From JBKHYJ01 sp046565505 (GTDB taxonomy: Bacteria > Acidobacteriota > Blastocatellia > UBA7656), in the NCBI GenBank assembly GCA_046565505.1, contig JBKHYJ010000130.1:1-64000 (forward strand): a stretch of DNA of 64,000 nucleotides, written 5' to 3'. Positions 18,248-28,257 of the stretch are shown here, one piece after another. Position 1 is the first letter of the stretch. Every line of letters starts with the position of its first letter. The notes below the pieces were generated by a model. It saw nothing but the letters and a program-made list of their open reading frames with translations. It did no database searches and had not been told where the DNA came from. The position numbers and the translations under genes were made by a program.

Positions 18248-18808
18248 TCAGCCCTTCCCCAACAGCCGCGCGAACCAGCCCGACTTCGGCGTGTGCGGGT
18301 TATTCTTCGCCTCGTCGCTGACGTGCTTATCCGCGTCTCCGGTCAGGCCCTTCAATACGGCCGGCGGCGTGCTCTCGTTATGCGCGACGCTCCAGCGGAC
18401 GTAATTGACCCGGTCGCCGGCGAGTCCGGCCAGCCTGTCGGCGGGCGTTTTCGCGTTAGAGGCGACGGCCATCCGAACGGACGGGACAGGGTCGCTTGAG
18501 AGCGCGGCTAAAGTACCGGCGGGCGTTCTATGGTTGTCGGCAACCGCTTCCCTGACATCGCCCGAGAAATCCTGCGAGAGCAACTGTAGCACGTCACTCG
18601 ATTTTGTGACCGAGGCTATTGCCAGGCGCGAGCCGGGGCAGGACCGGGCCAGGAGCAAAACGTCCGCCTCGCCCAGTTCCCTGACCCAGTCCTTCTCGAC
18701 GTGAACGTCGTAGAGCCCGCGGGCTATGTCGTCCCTGTGCTCGGATATGAATCTGCCGCACTCGTCGAAGTCGGCGGGTATGACTTTTGCGCTTGCTGGT
18801 TGTTCCAT
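18248..18808 (-). CDS. Leucine-rich-repeat-variant (LRV/HEAT-like) protein
   Basis: The 186-residue protein holds about four helical repeats of 23-25 residues with the pattern D-x-VR-x-AVA-x-N-x-x-TP-x-x-x-LAxL (for example DVREAVADNHRTPAGTLAAL and VRMAVASNAKTPADRLAGLA). This matches the LRV family, a scaffold for protein binding. There is no signal peptide and no catalytic motif. The N-terminal 60 residues are acidic and unassigned. It sits 80 nt upstream of cphB on the same strand, and a link to cyanophycin is possible but not shown. Confidence 0.65.
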   Translation of the reverse strand: MEQPASAKVIPADFDECGRFISEHRDDIARGLYDVHVEKDWVRELGEADVLLLARSCPGSRLAIASVTKSSDVLQLLSQDFSGDVREAVADNHRTPAGTLAALSSDPVPSVRMAVASNAKTPADRLAGLAGDRVNYVRWSVAHNESTPPAVLKGLTGDADKHVSDEAKNNPHTPKSGWFARLLGKG

Positions 18809-18927
18809 AGCTGGCCCGTCGCGGGCTATACATTCTAGACCGGCTCTACATTCTAGAGCGAACTTGAGGCGAGCGAAAGTGACCGCGGGCGGGTCTTCTT
18901 CAATCTCCGGTCAAGCCGCGCCGCATG

Positions 18928-18988
18928 CGACAAAAGTTCGCGGCGGCAGCGAAGGCTTGCGGGCCTTCGCTGCCGCCGCGTGTTGTCG
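18928..18988 (-). terminator. Long GC-rich hairpin after the BNR-propeller gene
   Basis: Perfect 18-bp arms at 18939-18956 and 18963-18980 enclose a 6-nt loop. An outer CGACAA/TTGTCG pair (18928-18933 and 18983-18988) extends the stem. It lies 40-100 nt past the stop of the minus-strand gene at 19026-21476 and is the likely terminator of that gene. It also insulates the LRV-cphB-cphA genes downstream. Confidence 0.7.
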
Positions 18989-19025
18989 GGCGCCTTGATG
19001 AATGGCGGCACGAGTTATTCGTAAA

Positions 19026-21476
19026 TTACAGATTGATCTCCCAGACCCCGCGCCCGTAGGTAGAGATTCGCAGCACGCTGCCATCTGCCGGGATGTAGAG
19101 GTCCGAGACTTCGACGCGGGGCAGACCTGCGCCGAACAGGCTCCAGCCAGCGCCGCCATTCGTGGTGCGGTAAACGCCTATCCATGTGGCGGCGTAGACG
19201 GTGTTGCCCGTCGCGTCGTTGGGGTCTACCAGTATGCGGTTGATCGGCACGTCGGGGAGGCCCGCGTTAGCGGCCGCCCAGGTCACCCCGCCGTTGGTTG
19301 ATTTCACAAGGCGGATCGCGTTCGCGTTCGGGTTCTCCGACGCCAGGTAGATTTTGTTATTGTCTGCCCAGGCCGAGCTCGTGTTGAAGCCGGCGTACCC
19401 GGGCACCAGCGTAATCAAATTGCGCTCCACCCAGGACGCGCCGCCGTCGGCAGTAATCGCCAGGCGCCCGCCATTCTCGGCTATGGAAATGTGGTTCGTG
19501 TCCAGGGGGCTTATCCCTATGCCGTGATGCGTCTGGCGGAAGAGGGCCGCGCCCGGAGGCGTGAAGCTCGAACTCAGGCCGTTAGACCCCGCCTGGGCGA
19601 ATACGTTCCAGGTGGCGGCCCCGTTATTGGTCTTATAAATGCGCAGGCCCGTATAGGTGAAGAACTGCCCGCCCGTCGGGTCCGCGCTCGCCCTGGGCGT
19701 CGCGATGTTGGTGAAGAAGTAGTAGTAGTCGAGGCCCGAGATGCCATCGTTGGCCCGGAACCAGTCGCCGAAAGTATTCGGGAGCAGGCCCTGGGAGCGG
19801 GCGAACGATATGCCGGGGAAACTCGCCAGCGTAAAAGCGTTGTTGGCCTGGCTCCAGCCCACCCCTTCGCCGTCGCCGCCTACGACCTGGTTGAAGACCG
19901 ACGAGCTGCCCAGCCTGGCCCTCGTGCCCGTGTCCTGTAACCCTATGATGACGTCTTGCGGATTCTTTGAGGAGCCCGAGATGCTGTTGCTCAAGAATGC
20001 GACGATGCCATCATTTTTGTCATCGCTCCAGGAAGCGCCCCCGTCCCGGCTGACGAAAATGCCGCCGTCCGTCCCGAAGATTAGGGTATTTTGCCCGCCC
20101 GCGGTCCAGAGCACCGCCGCATGGCAGTCGGCATGCACGTAAGGCAGGGTGTCGTCGGGCAGGTAGTTGGGCAGCCAGTCACTCACGAGCGTCCAACTGG
20201 CCCCGCCGTCCGTGGTCCTCGCCGTGGCGAGCTGGCCCCCTAGGTAGACCGTGTTGCGCGACGAGTCGCGCGGGTCGACCAGGATCAGTTGATTATAAAA
20301 GGCCTGGCCCGCCATTAAATTCATGTTGGGCTGCCAGTCATTCGCCCTGGCCGGCGTTTTGGCGTTTATGCCCAGCGCGGCCCAGTTGAGCCCGCCATCA
20401 GTCGACTTGAACAGGTCGCGCTGATTGTTGCCCGCGGGGTTGGCCGCAAAAGCATATACGACCGCTTCTCCAGGATTCGCGACCGCAAGCGTCGTGCGGC
20501 CCGCGCCGCTGTAGGCGTTGCCTGCGTTCGGGATGAGGGTCCACGTCGCGCCCTTATCGGTCGAAAAATAAATAAAGCCCGAGCCGGAGGTCGCGCTCGC
20601 CAGCCACCCGGCGCTCGTTCTCACCAAGCTCCAGACCGTCTTACCTGCGAAGGCGGGCGACGCGCTCTTTGTGTAGGTGACCCCGCCATCGGTGGAACGG
20701 AACAGGCCATTGTTGGCGGCGACCAGGACTACGTCGGAAGGCCCGCTCGTGTCCACCTTCACATCGCGGACGTTGGTCGCGCCGGCCAGCGGGACCAGCG
20801 GCCCCCAGGTGTTACCCCCATTAGTGGACTTCACCATCACGCCCGCTATGAGGCCGCGCACGTCAAATGGGTCGCCGATGCCGAGGTACAGAGTTTCCGG
20901 CGTGCGCCCGAAGGCCGCCGCCCCGCCGCTCGTGCTGATGAGGGCGTCCGTCTTTGATTCCCACCGCGGGTTCGTGTGTGTAAAAGTAGTCGTCTTCCAA
21001 AGGCCGCCGCCCGACGTAAGCAAATACATCGTGTCGGGGTCGGTCGGGTGTGGGAGGATAGTCCTTATGCGGCCGCTGTCGGAGACCTTCAGGGTGACCC
21101 CGTTTGTTTGGTACTTGGCCTGAGTCGGGCCGACAGACCTCCATCTCGGCACGCCCTGCGGGGCGTTGCCCCCGGCCAGCTGCTGCCCGTAAAGCTGCTG
21201 CTGCCGCTGCAACTCGTCAATCGCGTGCAGCTTGAAATCGTCCCCGAGCTCGCCGCCCATCAGCGAGCGATTGGCCTCCATACGCTCGAATTTTTCGTCG
21301 CCATCTTCGCCCTTCACTCCCAGCCCATCTCGCTCGATATTGGGCAGGGATAGCTCTCCTGGAATATTATCGTTAGGTGCCGGCGGCGGGTTGTCCTGGG
21401 CCCCGCCATAACGCACGCTCGTTAAGAATAACAAGCAAACACAAACAATCGATATTGCGCGAACTACCTGGTTCAT
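19026..21476 (-). CDS. Secreted BNR/VPS10-type multi-bladed propeller protein
   Basis: From the ATG at 21474-21476 (GGAGG 5 nt upstream) the 816-residue product has a signal peptide (VVRAISIVCVCLLFLTSVRY, cleaved near GGAQD). It then carries at least ten Asp-box blades with motifs such as STDGGVTY, TTDGGASW, SRDGGASW and STNGGVTW. This is the fold of sialidase-like and photosystem-assembly-like propellers. No sialidase arginine triad or glycosidase motif is recognised, so it is probably a binding or glycan-related protein outside the cell. A start at 21578 would put 34 residues in front of the signal peptide. Confidence 0.8.
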   Translation of the reverse strand: MNQVVRAISIVCVCLLFLTSVRYGGAQDNPPPAPNDNIPGELSLPNIERDGLGVKGEDGDEKFERMEANRSLMGGELGDDFKLHAIDELQRQQQLYGQQLAGGNAPQGVPRWRSVGPTQAKYQTNGVTLKVSDSGRIRTILPHPTDPDTMYLLTSGGGLWKTTTFTHTNPRWESKTDALISTSGGAAAFGRTPETLYLGIGDPFDVRGLIAGVMVKSTNGGNTWGPLVPLAGATNVRDVKVDTSGPSDVVLVAANNGLFRSTDGGVTYTKSASPAFAGKTVWSLVRTSAGWLASATSGSGFIYFSTDKGATWTLIPNAGNAYSGAGRTTLAVANPGEAVVYAFAANPAGNNQRDLFKSTDGGLNWAALGINAKTPARANDWQPNMNLMAGQAFYNQLILVDPRDSSRNTVYLGGQLATARTTDGGASWTLVSDWLPNYLPDDTLPYVHADCHAAVLWTAGGQNTLIFGTDGGIFVSRDGGASWSDDKNDGIVAFLSNSISGSSKNPQDVIIGLQDTGTRARLGSSSVFNQVVGGDGEGVGWSQANNAFTLASFPGISFARSQGLLPNTFGDWFRANDGISGLDYYYFFTNIATPRASADPTGGQFFTYTGLRIYKTNNGAATWNVFAQAGSNGLSSSFTPPGAALFRQTHHGIGISPLDTNHISIAENGGRLAITADGGASWVERNLITLVPGYAGFNTSSAWADNNKIYLASENPNANAIRLVKSTNGGVTWAAANAGLPDVPINRILVDPNDATGNTVYAATWIGVYRTTNGGAGWSLFGAGLPRVEVSDLYIPADGSVLRISTYGRGVWEINL

Positions 21477-22075
21477 ATTGTCCTCCGGGGTAATTTGATT
21501 AGTCGGTATCGTCTTCCTTATCATTACGCATGTCCACATGCGGCAGCCGAAAAGCGTCCGCCAGCTCAACGGACTCACGAAGCCGCCCTCGGCTGCCGGG
21601 GCGTCCTGTCAGCCACTGGTTATCATCGTTACTGGCGGTATGCGGGTGTGACCTGAGGCCGGGGCGTATTCATATTACGAATGAGCGGTGCGGAAAAATA
21701 AGCCGCCCCATTATTTCCCGCCTGCGTGAATGGTATATGCTAAGGCTCACACCTATCGGTATCAGTTACTCAAGTTATACCGAATTTCCCTCTTGCTCGA
21801 TAATTTAGATGGGCACTTCCAACCTTATTAGACGGAGCGCGTCCTGTATGCCTGATTCGCGGTTCTATTCGCATTCCACTGGCCGGCAGAGTCTGCTCGT
21901 CTTTGGGTAGGGCCTAATGCTATCAGACGGCGGCGAGGGCTGTCGAGATGTGGCGGCCGGATGCAACTAATTCACAATACCTCTTGCCCGCGCGCCGGGG
22001 CCGGCGCACTACAGGCCGACTTTAAAAGCCCCATCCCCATGCGGGACATCGACGTTCGGGCGGGGCGGCCCGGCC
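21477..22075. other. Gene-free gap between the propeller protein and icd
   Basis: About 600 bp carry no open frame with a credible start or product. The part from 21660 to 21830 is more AT-rich and probably holds the promoter of the minus-strand propeller gene. I see no RNA gene and no clear repeat. Confidence 0.4.
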
Positions 22076-23461
22076 TCACATATTCTCTATGATGGCCGAG
22101 GCGAATTCGCTGGTCTTGAGTTTCGTCGCGCCCTCCATCTGGCGGTGCAGGTCGTAGGTCACGCGCTTCTGCTGGATGGCTTTCGTCAGCGCGTCAATAA
22201 TCATCTGGCCGGCCTCGCGCCAGCCCATGTGGTTGAGCATCATCACGCCCGACAGTATCACCGACGACGGGTTTACCATGTCTTTATCGGCGTACTTGGG
22301 GGCCGTCCCGTGGGTCGCCTCGAAGACCGCCGCGCGGTCGCCGATGTTTGCCCCGGGGGCCATCCCCAGGCCGCCCACCTGCGCCGCCGCCGCGTCCGAG
22401 AGGTAGTCGCCGTTGAGGTTCGGCGTGGCGAGTATCGAATACTCGTCCGGGCGTATGAGTATCTGCTGGAAGATCGAGTCGGCGATCCTGTCTTTGATGA
22501 GCAGCTTCTTGCGCCACGCGCCGTTGCCGTGCGTGCCCCAGATGGAGGCCATAGTCTGCTTCACCTCGTCTACTATGGCGGCGCGCTGTTTTTCGCTCAT
22601 CTGCTCGAACCCGGGCTCTATCATGCGGGCGTTCTCTTCGTCGCCGACGGAGGGGTTCTTCTCGCGGTTCTCCAGTATCCAGGTCTCTCGCTCCGTGATG
22701 ACCTGGTCGCGGAACTCTTCCTTGGCGATCTCGTAGCCCCAGTCGCGGAAGGCGCCTTCGGTGAACTTCATGATGTTGCCTTTGTGCACGAGCGTCACCG
22801 ACGGGTTGTCGAAGTCGAGCGCGTATTGGATCGCCCGCCGGACGAGCCGCTTCGTGCCCGTGGGCGAAATCGGCTTGATGCCCAGGCCGCTGTCCTCGCG
22901 GACCTTGTAGCCGTACTGGCCGTTCAGGAGGGAGATGATTTCGTGCGCCCTCTCGCTGCCGGAGACGAACTCCACGCCGGCGTAAACGTCCTCTGTGTTC
23001 TCGCGGAATATCACTACATCGACCTTGTCGGGCTGGCGCACGGGCGATGGCACGCCCTCGAAGTAGCGCACGGGCCTCACGCAGGCGTAGAGGTCCAGCA
23101 CCTGGCGGAGCGTGACGTTGAGGCTGCGTATGCCCCCGCCGACGGGCGTCGTGAGCGGGCCTTTAATGGCGACGACGAATTCGGCTATGGCGCTGACGGA
23201 ATCTTCCGGCAGCCATTCGCCGAACTGGTTGAAGGCTTTTTCGCCCGCGAATATCTCGTACCACACGATGCGGCGGCGCGCCTGGTAGGCCTTCTCGACC
23301 GCGGCGTCGAACACGCGCCGGGACGCGCGCCAGATGTCGCGCCCCGTCCCATCGCCTTCGATGAAGGGGATGATGGGGCGGTCGGGCACGTTGAGGCGCG
23401 CCGCGTCGACCGTTATCTTTTGACCATCGGCGGGAACTTCTATACCATTGAACGTCGCCAT
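22076..23461 (-). CDS. icd: NADP-dependent isocitrate dehydrogenase
   Basis: The 461-residue enzyme oxidatively decarboxylates isocitrate to 2-oxoglutarate in the TCA cycle. It shows the family segments IPFIEGDGTGRDIW, RENTEDVYAGVEF, VTLVHKGNIMKFTEGAFRDW, LNGDYLSDAAAAQVGG and ATHGTAPKYADKD. The length and the insert near residues 255-310 fit the E. coli-type class with an extra loop. The start at 23459-23461 has AGGAGGAG upstream. A longer frame to 23575 reads Arg/Pro-rich sequence unlike the family. The gene is divergent from accA. Confidence 0.94.
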   Translation of the reverse strand: MATFNGIEVPADGQKITVDAARLNVPDRPIIPFIEGDGTGRDIWRASRRVFDAAVEKAYQARRRIVWYEIFAGEKAFNQFGEWLPEDSVSAIAEFVVAIKGPLTTPVGGGIRSLNVTLRQVLDLYACVRPVRYFEGVPSPVRQPDKVDVVIFRENTEDVYAGVEFVSGSERAHEIISLLNGQYGYKVREDSGLGIKPISPTGTKRLVRRAIQYALDFDNPSVTLVHKGNIMKFTEGAFRDWGYEIAKEEFRDQVITERETWILENREKNPSVGDEENARMIEPGFEQMSEKQRAAIVDEVKQTMASIWGTHGNGAWRKKLLIKDRIADSIFQQILIRPDEYSILATPNLNGDYLSDAAAAQVGGLGMAPGANIGDRAAVFEATHGTAPKYADKDMVNPSSVILSGVMMLNHMGWREAGQMIIDALTKAIQQKRVTYDLHRQMEGATKLKTSEFASAIIENM

Positions 23462-23650
23462 TGGGTTGACTCCTCCTGATGTTGTGAGCGATGCAATGTA
23501 ACAACCGCGCGCGAGCAGTGTCAAGAAAGAGGGGCGAAGCTCGACGCCCGGGGGCCGGGCGGCCCGCCGCCACACCCGGGGCCGCCCCCGCGAGCTTCGC
23601 GCGGCGAGCTATTAGAAGTCGCGGCTTTGATTTAAAATAGAGGCTCGATT

Positions 23651-24586
23651 ATGGCAGAGAAAAAGATGAAGCGGGGCGCGCCCGACGGCGATTCGATAGA
23701 AGCGATCCGACGCCGCATTCAAGAATCCGACGCGGCCAACCTCACCGCGGACGCCGTCGTGCCCAACGCCTGGGAGCGCGTAAAGCTCGCGCGCCATGCA
23801 AACCGCCCCTACACGCTCGACTACGTAGAGATGATCTTCCCTGACTTCCAGGAAGTTCATGGCGACCGCCGCTTCGGCGACGACCCGGCGATAGTGGCCG
23901 GGTTCGCGCGCTTTCACGGCGAGCCATGCATGGTCGTGGGCCATCAAAAGGGCCGCACGACCAAGCAGCGGCAGCAGCGGAACTTCGGCATGGCTAAGCC
24001 CGAAGGCTACCGCAAGGCGCTGCGCGTGATGAAGCTGGCCGAAAAATTTCGCCGCCCCATATTCACCTTCATAGACACGCCGGGCGCGTACCCCGGCATA
24101 GACGCCGAGGAGCGGGGTCAGGCCGAGGCGATAGCATATAACCTCCGCGAGATGGCCAAGCTGCGCGTGCCCGTCATCGCGACCGTCACGGGCGAGGGCG
24201 GGTCGGGCGGCGCGCTCGCCATCGGGCTCGGCGACAAGGTGTTGATGCTTGAGAATTCCATCTACTCTGTGATCACGCCCGAGGGGTGCGCCTCCATACT
24301 CTGGCGCGACCAGTCCTACGCCGAGCAAGCCGCCCGCGCGCTCAAATTGACCGCGCCCGATTTACTCTACTTCGGCCTGGTCGACCGGATAGTGCCCGAG
24401 CCGGCCGGGGGCGCTCACGCGGACTACCGCGGCATGGGCGACAGGTTGGACGCCGCGCTTTCCGAAGCGCTCTCCTCCATTCGCGATGTGAGCGACGAGG
24501 AGCGCGTAGCCCGCCGCTATGAGAAGTTCCGCGCAATGGGCGATTTTGAGGAGCGCGCGAGTGAGTTCAAACGGCGGGCCACCTGA
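23651..24586 (+). CDS. accA: Acetyl-CoA carboxylase carboxyltransferase subunit alpha
   Basis: The 311-residue AccA subunit forms the carboxyltransferase with AccD and transfers the carboxyl group from biotin to acetyl-CoA in the first step of fatty acid synthesis. The crotonase-fold segments FTFIDTPGAYPGIDAEERGQ, GEGGSGGALAIGLGDKVLML and YSVITPEGCASILWRD are all present. No accD, accB or accC lies in the window. The divergent icd gene starts 190 bp away, so both promoters share that gap. Confidence 0.95.
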   Translation: MAEKKMKRGAPDGDSIEAIRRRIQESDAANLTADAVVPNAWERVKLARHANRPYTLDYVEMIFPDFQEVHGDRRFGDDPAIVAGFARFHGEPCMVVGHQKGRTTKQRQQRNFGMAKPEGYRKALRVMKLAEKFRRPIFTFIDTPGAYPGIDAEERGQAEAIAYNLREMAKLRVPVIATVTGEGGSGGALAIGLGDKVLMLENSIYSVITPEGCASILWRDQSYAEQAARALKLTAPDLLYFGLVDRIVPEPAGGAHADYRGMGDRLDAALSEALSSIRDVSDEERVARRYEKFRAMGDFEERASEFKRRAT

Positions 24587-24906
24587 TCTCGTGCCGGCGA
24601 CCCGATTCCAGGCCGGCCTCTCGCGCTGAAAGAGAGTTTTAAATGAAATCATTCTTCCGTCCCGGACCGCGCTTCCACCTTTTGATCGCCGCGCTACGTT
24701 CATCCGCGGTCCTGTCGGACGCCGCATTCGCCTTTCAGACCGCCGTCCCGAAACCTGCGGTCACCCCGACCGAGCGCCGCGTCTCCACGCTCGTAAAAAC
24801 GCAGACCATAAGCGGCATGACGACCGCGCCCGCTTTTAAAGCGATGCAGGGGCGCGGGACCGCTCAGCTTGGGGGCGGCGCGGGAAAAATTATGACGAGG
24901 AGAGCA

Positions 24907-25788
24907 ATGGTTACCAGAACAAGAATTATTTTCATTTCGCTTTTGCTTACGGTGATGGCCGCGCCCGCGGCCGCGCAGACCGGCCGCGTGGCGCTAAAGC
25001 CGAACGTCAAGCCCGGCCAGGAGAATCGGTATGAGGTTAACGCCTCCGTCCACACCGTCGTCACGCCGAAAGGCGCGAACGGCATAGGGAGCGACGTCCG
25101 CAGGGAACTCGCCGCGACCGTGGTGGTCCGCACCGGCGTGGGCGAGAAGGGCGGCGTCATCCATGAGGCGACCGTCGAATCAATCAACTCGCGCGCCGCC
25201 ATCGAGGGGGCCGATACTACCCCCGATGTAGCGTCGCTCGTCGGGCAGAAAATAGAATTCGTGCTGGATGATTCCGGCAGGGTGACGAAGTGTTCCATAC
25301 CGCAGAAGGCGGCCGACGCCGGGCTGGCCGAGTTGATATTCAGCCTCACGAGCTGGATACCTTCGGCCGAGGTGGCGGTCGGCCAGAGCTGGGGGTCGCC
25401 CGGCGGCGTCGGCGCGGCCGGCGAATACGGCTACATTTCTACTACGAGGATAGCCGACATTTCTAAAGCCGCGGCCACCACGTATAAGCTCACGGGCGTA
25501 GGCAGCGCCGGGGCGACGGTAGAGGGCACGATCGCTCTGAATCAGAGCGGCGGCTCCGTGCTGACGACCAGGGGCGGCCGTTTGAATGTTAACGTGGTCG
25601 CCTCCGGGAAGGGGACCACGCGGGTCGAGTACGACGTGGACGGCGGCCGCGTCATCAACGCCACGACCGACACGACGCTCGAAGGCAGGCTCGTAAACGT
25701 AGCACCCACGCGCGAAGGCGAGAAGATGCAGCCGCGCGAAGGGTCGCTCGTCGAAACCTCGAAGTTTTCGATCAGGCTGGTGAAGTAA
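24907..25788 (+). CDS. Secreted protein of unknown function
   Basis: From the ATG at 24907 the 293-residue product has a signal peptide (RIIFISLLLTVMAAPAAAQ). The mature domain is rich in beta strands, Thr and Val, and resembles periplasmic proteins with repeated 'Y-x-L-x-G-x-G' strands. I do not recognise a catalytic motif. AGGAG lies just upstream of this start. The same frame is open back to an ATG at 24643, which also has an AAAGAGAG site and its own hydrophobic start, so the true N-terminus is uncertain. It is downstream of accA by 57-320 nt depending on the start. Confidence 0.6.
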   Translation: MVTRTRIIFISLLLTVMAAPAAAQTGRVALKPNVKPGQENRYEVNASVHTVVTPKGANGIGSDVRRELAATVVVRTGVGEKGGVIHEATVESINSRAAIEGADTTPDVASLVGQKIEFVLDDSGRVTKCSIPQKAADAGLAELIFSLTSWIPSAEVAVGQSWGSPGGVGAAGEYGYISTTRIADISKAAATTYKLTGVGSAGATVEGTIALNQSGGSVLTTRGGRLNVNVVASGKGTTRVEYDVDGGRVINATTDTTLEGRLVNVAPTREGEKMQPREGSLVETSKFSIRLVK

Positions 25789-25897
25789 GGAGCCGCCGCG
25801 GGCCGGGACCCGGACCGGCGGGGGCGTGGAACAGGCCGCGGGAGCCTGTTTCAAGGCAACCGCGGTTCCGACCTGCGGGCCGTGACGCCGGGCCCCG

Positions 25898-26542
25898 ATG
25901 GATTTCAATTGCTACATATTCGACTTCGACGGTACGCTGGCCCACTCGGAGCCCGCGTACCGCGAGGCCTTCCTCCACGCGATAAGACTGCACACGGGGC
26001 TCGTGGTGGACGAAGCGGAGTTTCGCGACTTCTGGAACGTCACCCCCGCGGAGGTCTTGCGCCGCTACAGCGTGGAGATGCTGGACGAGATGCTCGTGAG
26101 CTTTGAAGAGCATTATTACGCGAACCACCACCACCACCTTATACCCTACGATGGGATAGCCGAGTTGCTCGGGTCGCTGGGGGGCCGCGGCGCGCGGGTG
26201 GCCGTGGTGTCTCTGAAGCCGCGCAGGGCCGGCGAGGTCGAGCTTGATATAACGGGGCTGCGCCCGCTGGTGGGCTTGAGCGTGTGGGGCGACGACGTGG
26301 AGCGGCCGAAGCCGGAGCCCGATGGCGTGCTGCGCGCGATGAGCGCACTCGGCGCGGACCCGCGCTCGACGCTCGTCATAGGCGACAGCCCTGCCGACAT
26401 AATGATGGGCCGCGCCGCGGGGACGCGGACGGCGGCTGCGCTGTGGGGCGGCGCGAGCCCCGACCGATTGCTGGCCGAATCGCCCGACATGGTCTTGAAT
26501 TCGCCGGGCGACCTCTTGAAAGTGATGGCCGGCGGGGGCTAA
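25898..26542 (+). CDS. HAD-superfamily phosphatase (Gph/PpaX-like)
   Basis: The 214-residue enzyme has HAD motif I FDFDGT (nucleophile D9, D11), a helical cap, motif II in AVVSLKP, motif III around KPEPDG, and motif IV GDSPADIMMGRAAG. This is the phosphoglycolate phosphatase/pyrophosphatase-like group that hydrolyses small phosphorylated metabolites. The substrate cannot be told from sequence. It is followed after 42 nt by the aldehyde dehydrogenase and may be co-transcribed with it. Confidence 0.85.
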   Translation: MDFNCYIFDFDGTLAHSEPAYREAFLHAIRLHTGLVVDEAEFRDFWNVTPAEVLRRYSVEMLDEMLVSFEEHYYANHHHHLIPYDGIAELLGSLGGRGARVAVVSLKPRRAGEVELDITGLRPLVGLSVWGDDVERPKPEPDGVLRAMSALGADPRSTLVIGDSPADIMMGRAAGTRTAAALWGGASPDRLLAESPDMVLNSPGDLLKVMAGGG

Positions 26543-26584
26543 GCGCCGCGCGGCCGCCGCCCGGCCTTGATTAAGGAGCGTCTT

Positions 26585-28111
26585 ATGAGTGCAAACCTTC
26601 CCGCCGCCGACGCGCGCGCCCAGATCACTTCGATCAATCCGGCCACGCTCGAAGAGTTGGGCCGGTTCCCCATAGCGTCGGCCTCGGATGTCGGCCATGC
26701 CGTCGCGAGGGCGCGAGCGGCGCGGGCCGCCTGGGCCGCCCTCTCTTACCGCAACCGCGCGCGCTACATCTTGAAAGTTCGCCGCGCGCTTTACGACCGC
26801 AAGGAAGAGATAATCCGCATCATCTCGGACGAGACGGGGAAGCCGGAGTTTGAGGCGCTCTCGACGGAAGTCTTCATGGTGAGCGATCTGATGAGCCACT
26901 TCGCCATGAACGCGGAGCGCATACTCCGCGACGAGCGGTTCACGCTCGCGGTGTTCCGCAACAAGCGCTCGATGATCACCTACGAGCCGCTCGGCGTGGT
27001 CGGCATCATAAGCCCCTGGAATTTCCCCTTCTCGATCCCCGTGGGCGAGGTCGTCATGGCTTTGATGGCGGGCAACACCGTCGTTCTGAAGCCATCCGAG
27101 TTCACGCCGCTCGTCGGCGACGCGATCAAGCGGCTGTTCGCCTCGGCCGGGTTCCCCGATGGCGTCTTTGAAGTCGTGCAGGGCGATGGCTCGACCGGCG
27201 CGGCGCTCGTCGAGTCGGCCATCGATAAGATTTTCTTCACGGGCTCCGTGCGGACGGGGAAGAAGATAGCCGAGTCAGCCGCCGCGCGCCTCATGCCGGT
27301 AGTCCTGGAACTGGGCGGCAAGGACGCCATGATAGTCTGCGAGGACGCGCCGTTCGAACGGACGGTGAAGGGGGCCGTGTGGGGGGCCTTCATGAATTGC
27401 GGCCAGGTGTGCGCCTCCGTCGAGCGTCTCTACGTTGCAGAGCCTATCGCCGAGAAGTTCATCGCCTCGGTCGTCGAAGAAGTGAAGCGCCTTCGGCTCG
27501 GGCCGCCCGAGGGGTGTTCGACCGACGTAGGCCCGCTGACCAATGAGAAGCAGTTAAACATAGTCAGCGAGCACGTCGCCGACGCGGTAGCCAGGGGGGC
27601 GCGCGTGCTGGCGGGCGGGCGCCGCCGCGAAGACCTGGGCGGGTATTTCTTTGAGCCCACGGTGCTGGTTGACGTGGACGGGTCTATGAAGGTGATGCGG
27701 GAAGAAACGTTCGGCCCGGTGCTCCCGATTAAGGTGGTGAAGGACGAAGAGGAAGCCATACGCGAGGCGAACGGCACGCGCTACGGGTTGCTGGCCTCAG
27801 TCTGGACCGCGGATAACGAGCGCGGCCGCCGCATCGCCCGCAGGGTCGAGGCGGGCACGGTGATAATCAACGACGCCGTTTACACGCATGGCGCGGCGCA
27901 GACGCCCTGGTTCGGCGTCAAAGAGAGCGGGCTCGGCGTGACGCACGGGCAGGCGGGCCTCTTCGAGTTCGTCCGTATGAAGCACGTAAACTGGGACCTG
28001 CTGCCGATGAAGAGCAACTGGTGGTGGTTCCCCTACACGGAGGCGTGGCAGCGCCGGTTCAAGACTCTCATGAAGGTGCTCTACCGCTGGGGGCTCAGAA
28101 AGATCGCTTGA
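26585..28111 (+). CDS. NAD(P)-dependent aldehyde dehydrogenase
   Basis: The 508-residue enzyme oxidises an aldehyde to the carboxylate. The catalytic Cys is C276 in NCGQVCASVE and the general base is E242 in LELGGK. The 34-residue spacing between them is canonical. The NAD(P)-binding PWNFPFSIPVGEV and FTGSVRTGKK segments are present. The C-terminal tail (VRMKHVNWDLLPMKSNWWWF onwards) is basic and aromatic and recalls the aldehyde dehydrogenases annotated for long-chain or aromatic substrates. AAGGAG lies 6 nt before the ATG at 26585. Confidence 0.92.
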   Translation: MSANLPAADARAQITSINPATLEELGRFPIASASDVGHAVARARAARAAWAALSYRNRARYILKVRRALYDRKEEIIRIISDETGKPEFEALSTEVFMVSDLMSHFAMNAERILRDERFTLAVFRNKRSMITYEPLGVVGIISPWNFPFSIPVGEVVMALMAGNTVVLKPSEFTPLVGDAIKRLFASAGFPDGVFEVVQGDGSTGAALVESAIDKIFFTGSVRTGKKIAESAAARLMPVVLELGGKDAMIVCEDAPFERTVKGAVWGAFMNCGQVCASVERLYVAEPIAEKFIASVVEEVKRLRLGPPEGCSTDVGPLTNEKQLNIVSEHVADAVARGARVLAGGRRREDLGGYFFEPTVLVDVDGSMKVMREETFGPVLPIKVVKDEEEAIREANGTRYGLLASVWTADNERGRRIARRVEAGTVIINDAVYTHGAAQTPWFGVKESGLGVTHGQAGLFEFVRMKHVNWDLLPMKSNWWWFPYTEAWQRRFKTLMKVLYRWGLRKIA

Positions 28112-28257
28112 TGTGGAGCACCGGGGTGGCCCGGCCGCCTGTCTTTGACAAACAGGTATTAAGGGAATATAACGAGCAAAACCGACGAGCTGACCGGGCA
28201 CTGATTCACACGCACATACTCTATCGGTTTGTGAAAATCTCAGAAGGGAGCAAAACC

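Noticed and set aside
22145..23479. A 444-residue open frame antisense to icd
   Set aside because: It mirrors the icd codons in high-GC DNA and has Arg/Ala/Val-rich sequence with no recognisable domain. icd is certain.
28021..28257. A longer N-terminus for the cupin gene
   Set aside because: It overlaps the aldehyde dehydrogenase end and would bury the signal peptide. GGGAG supports 28258.
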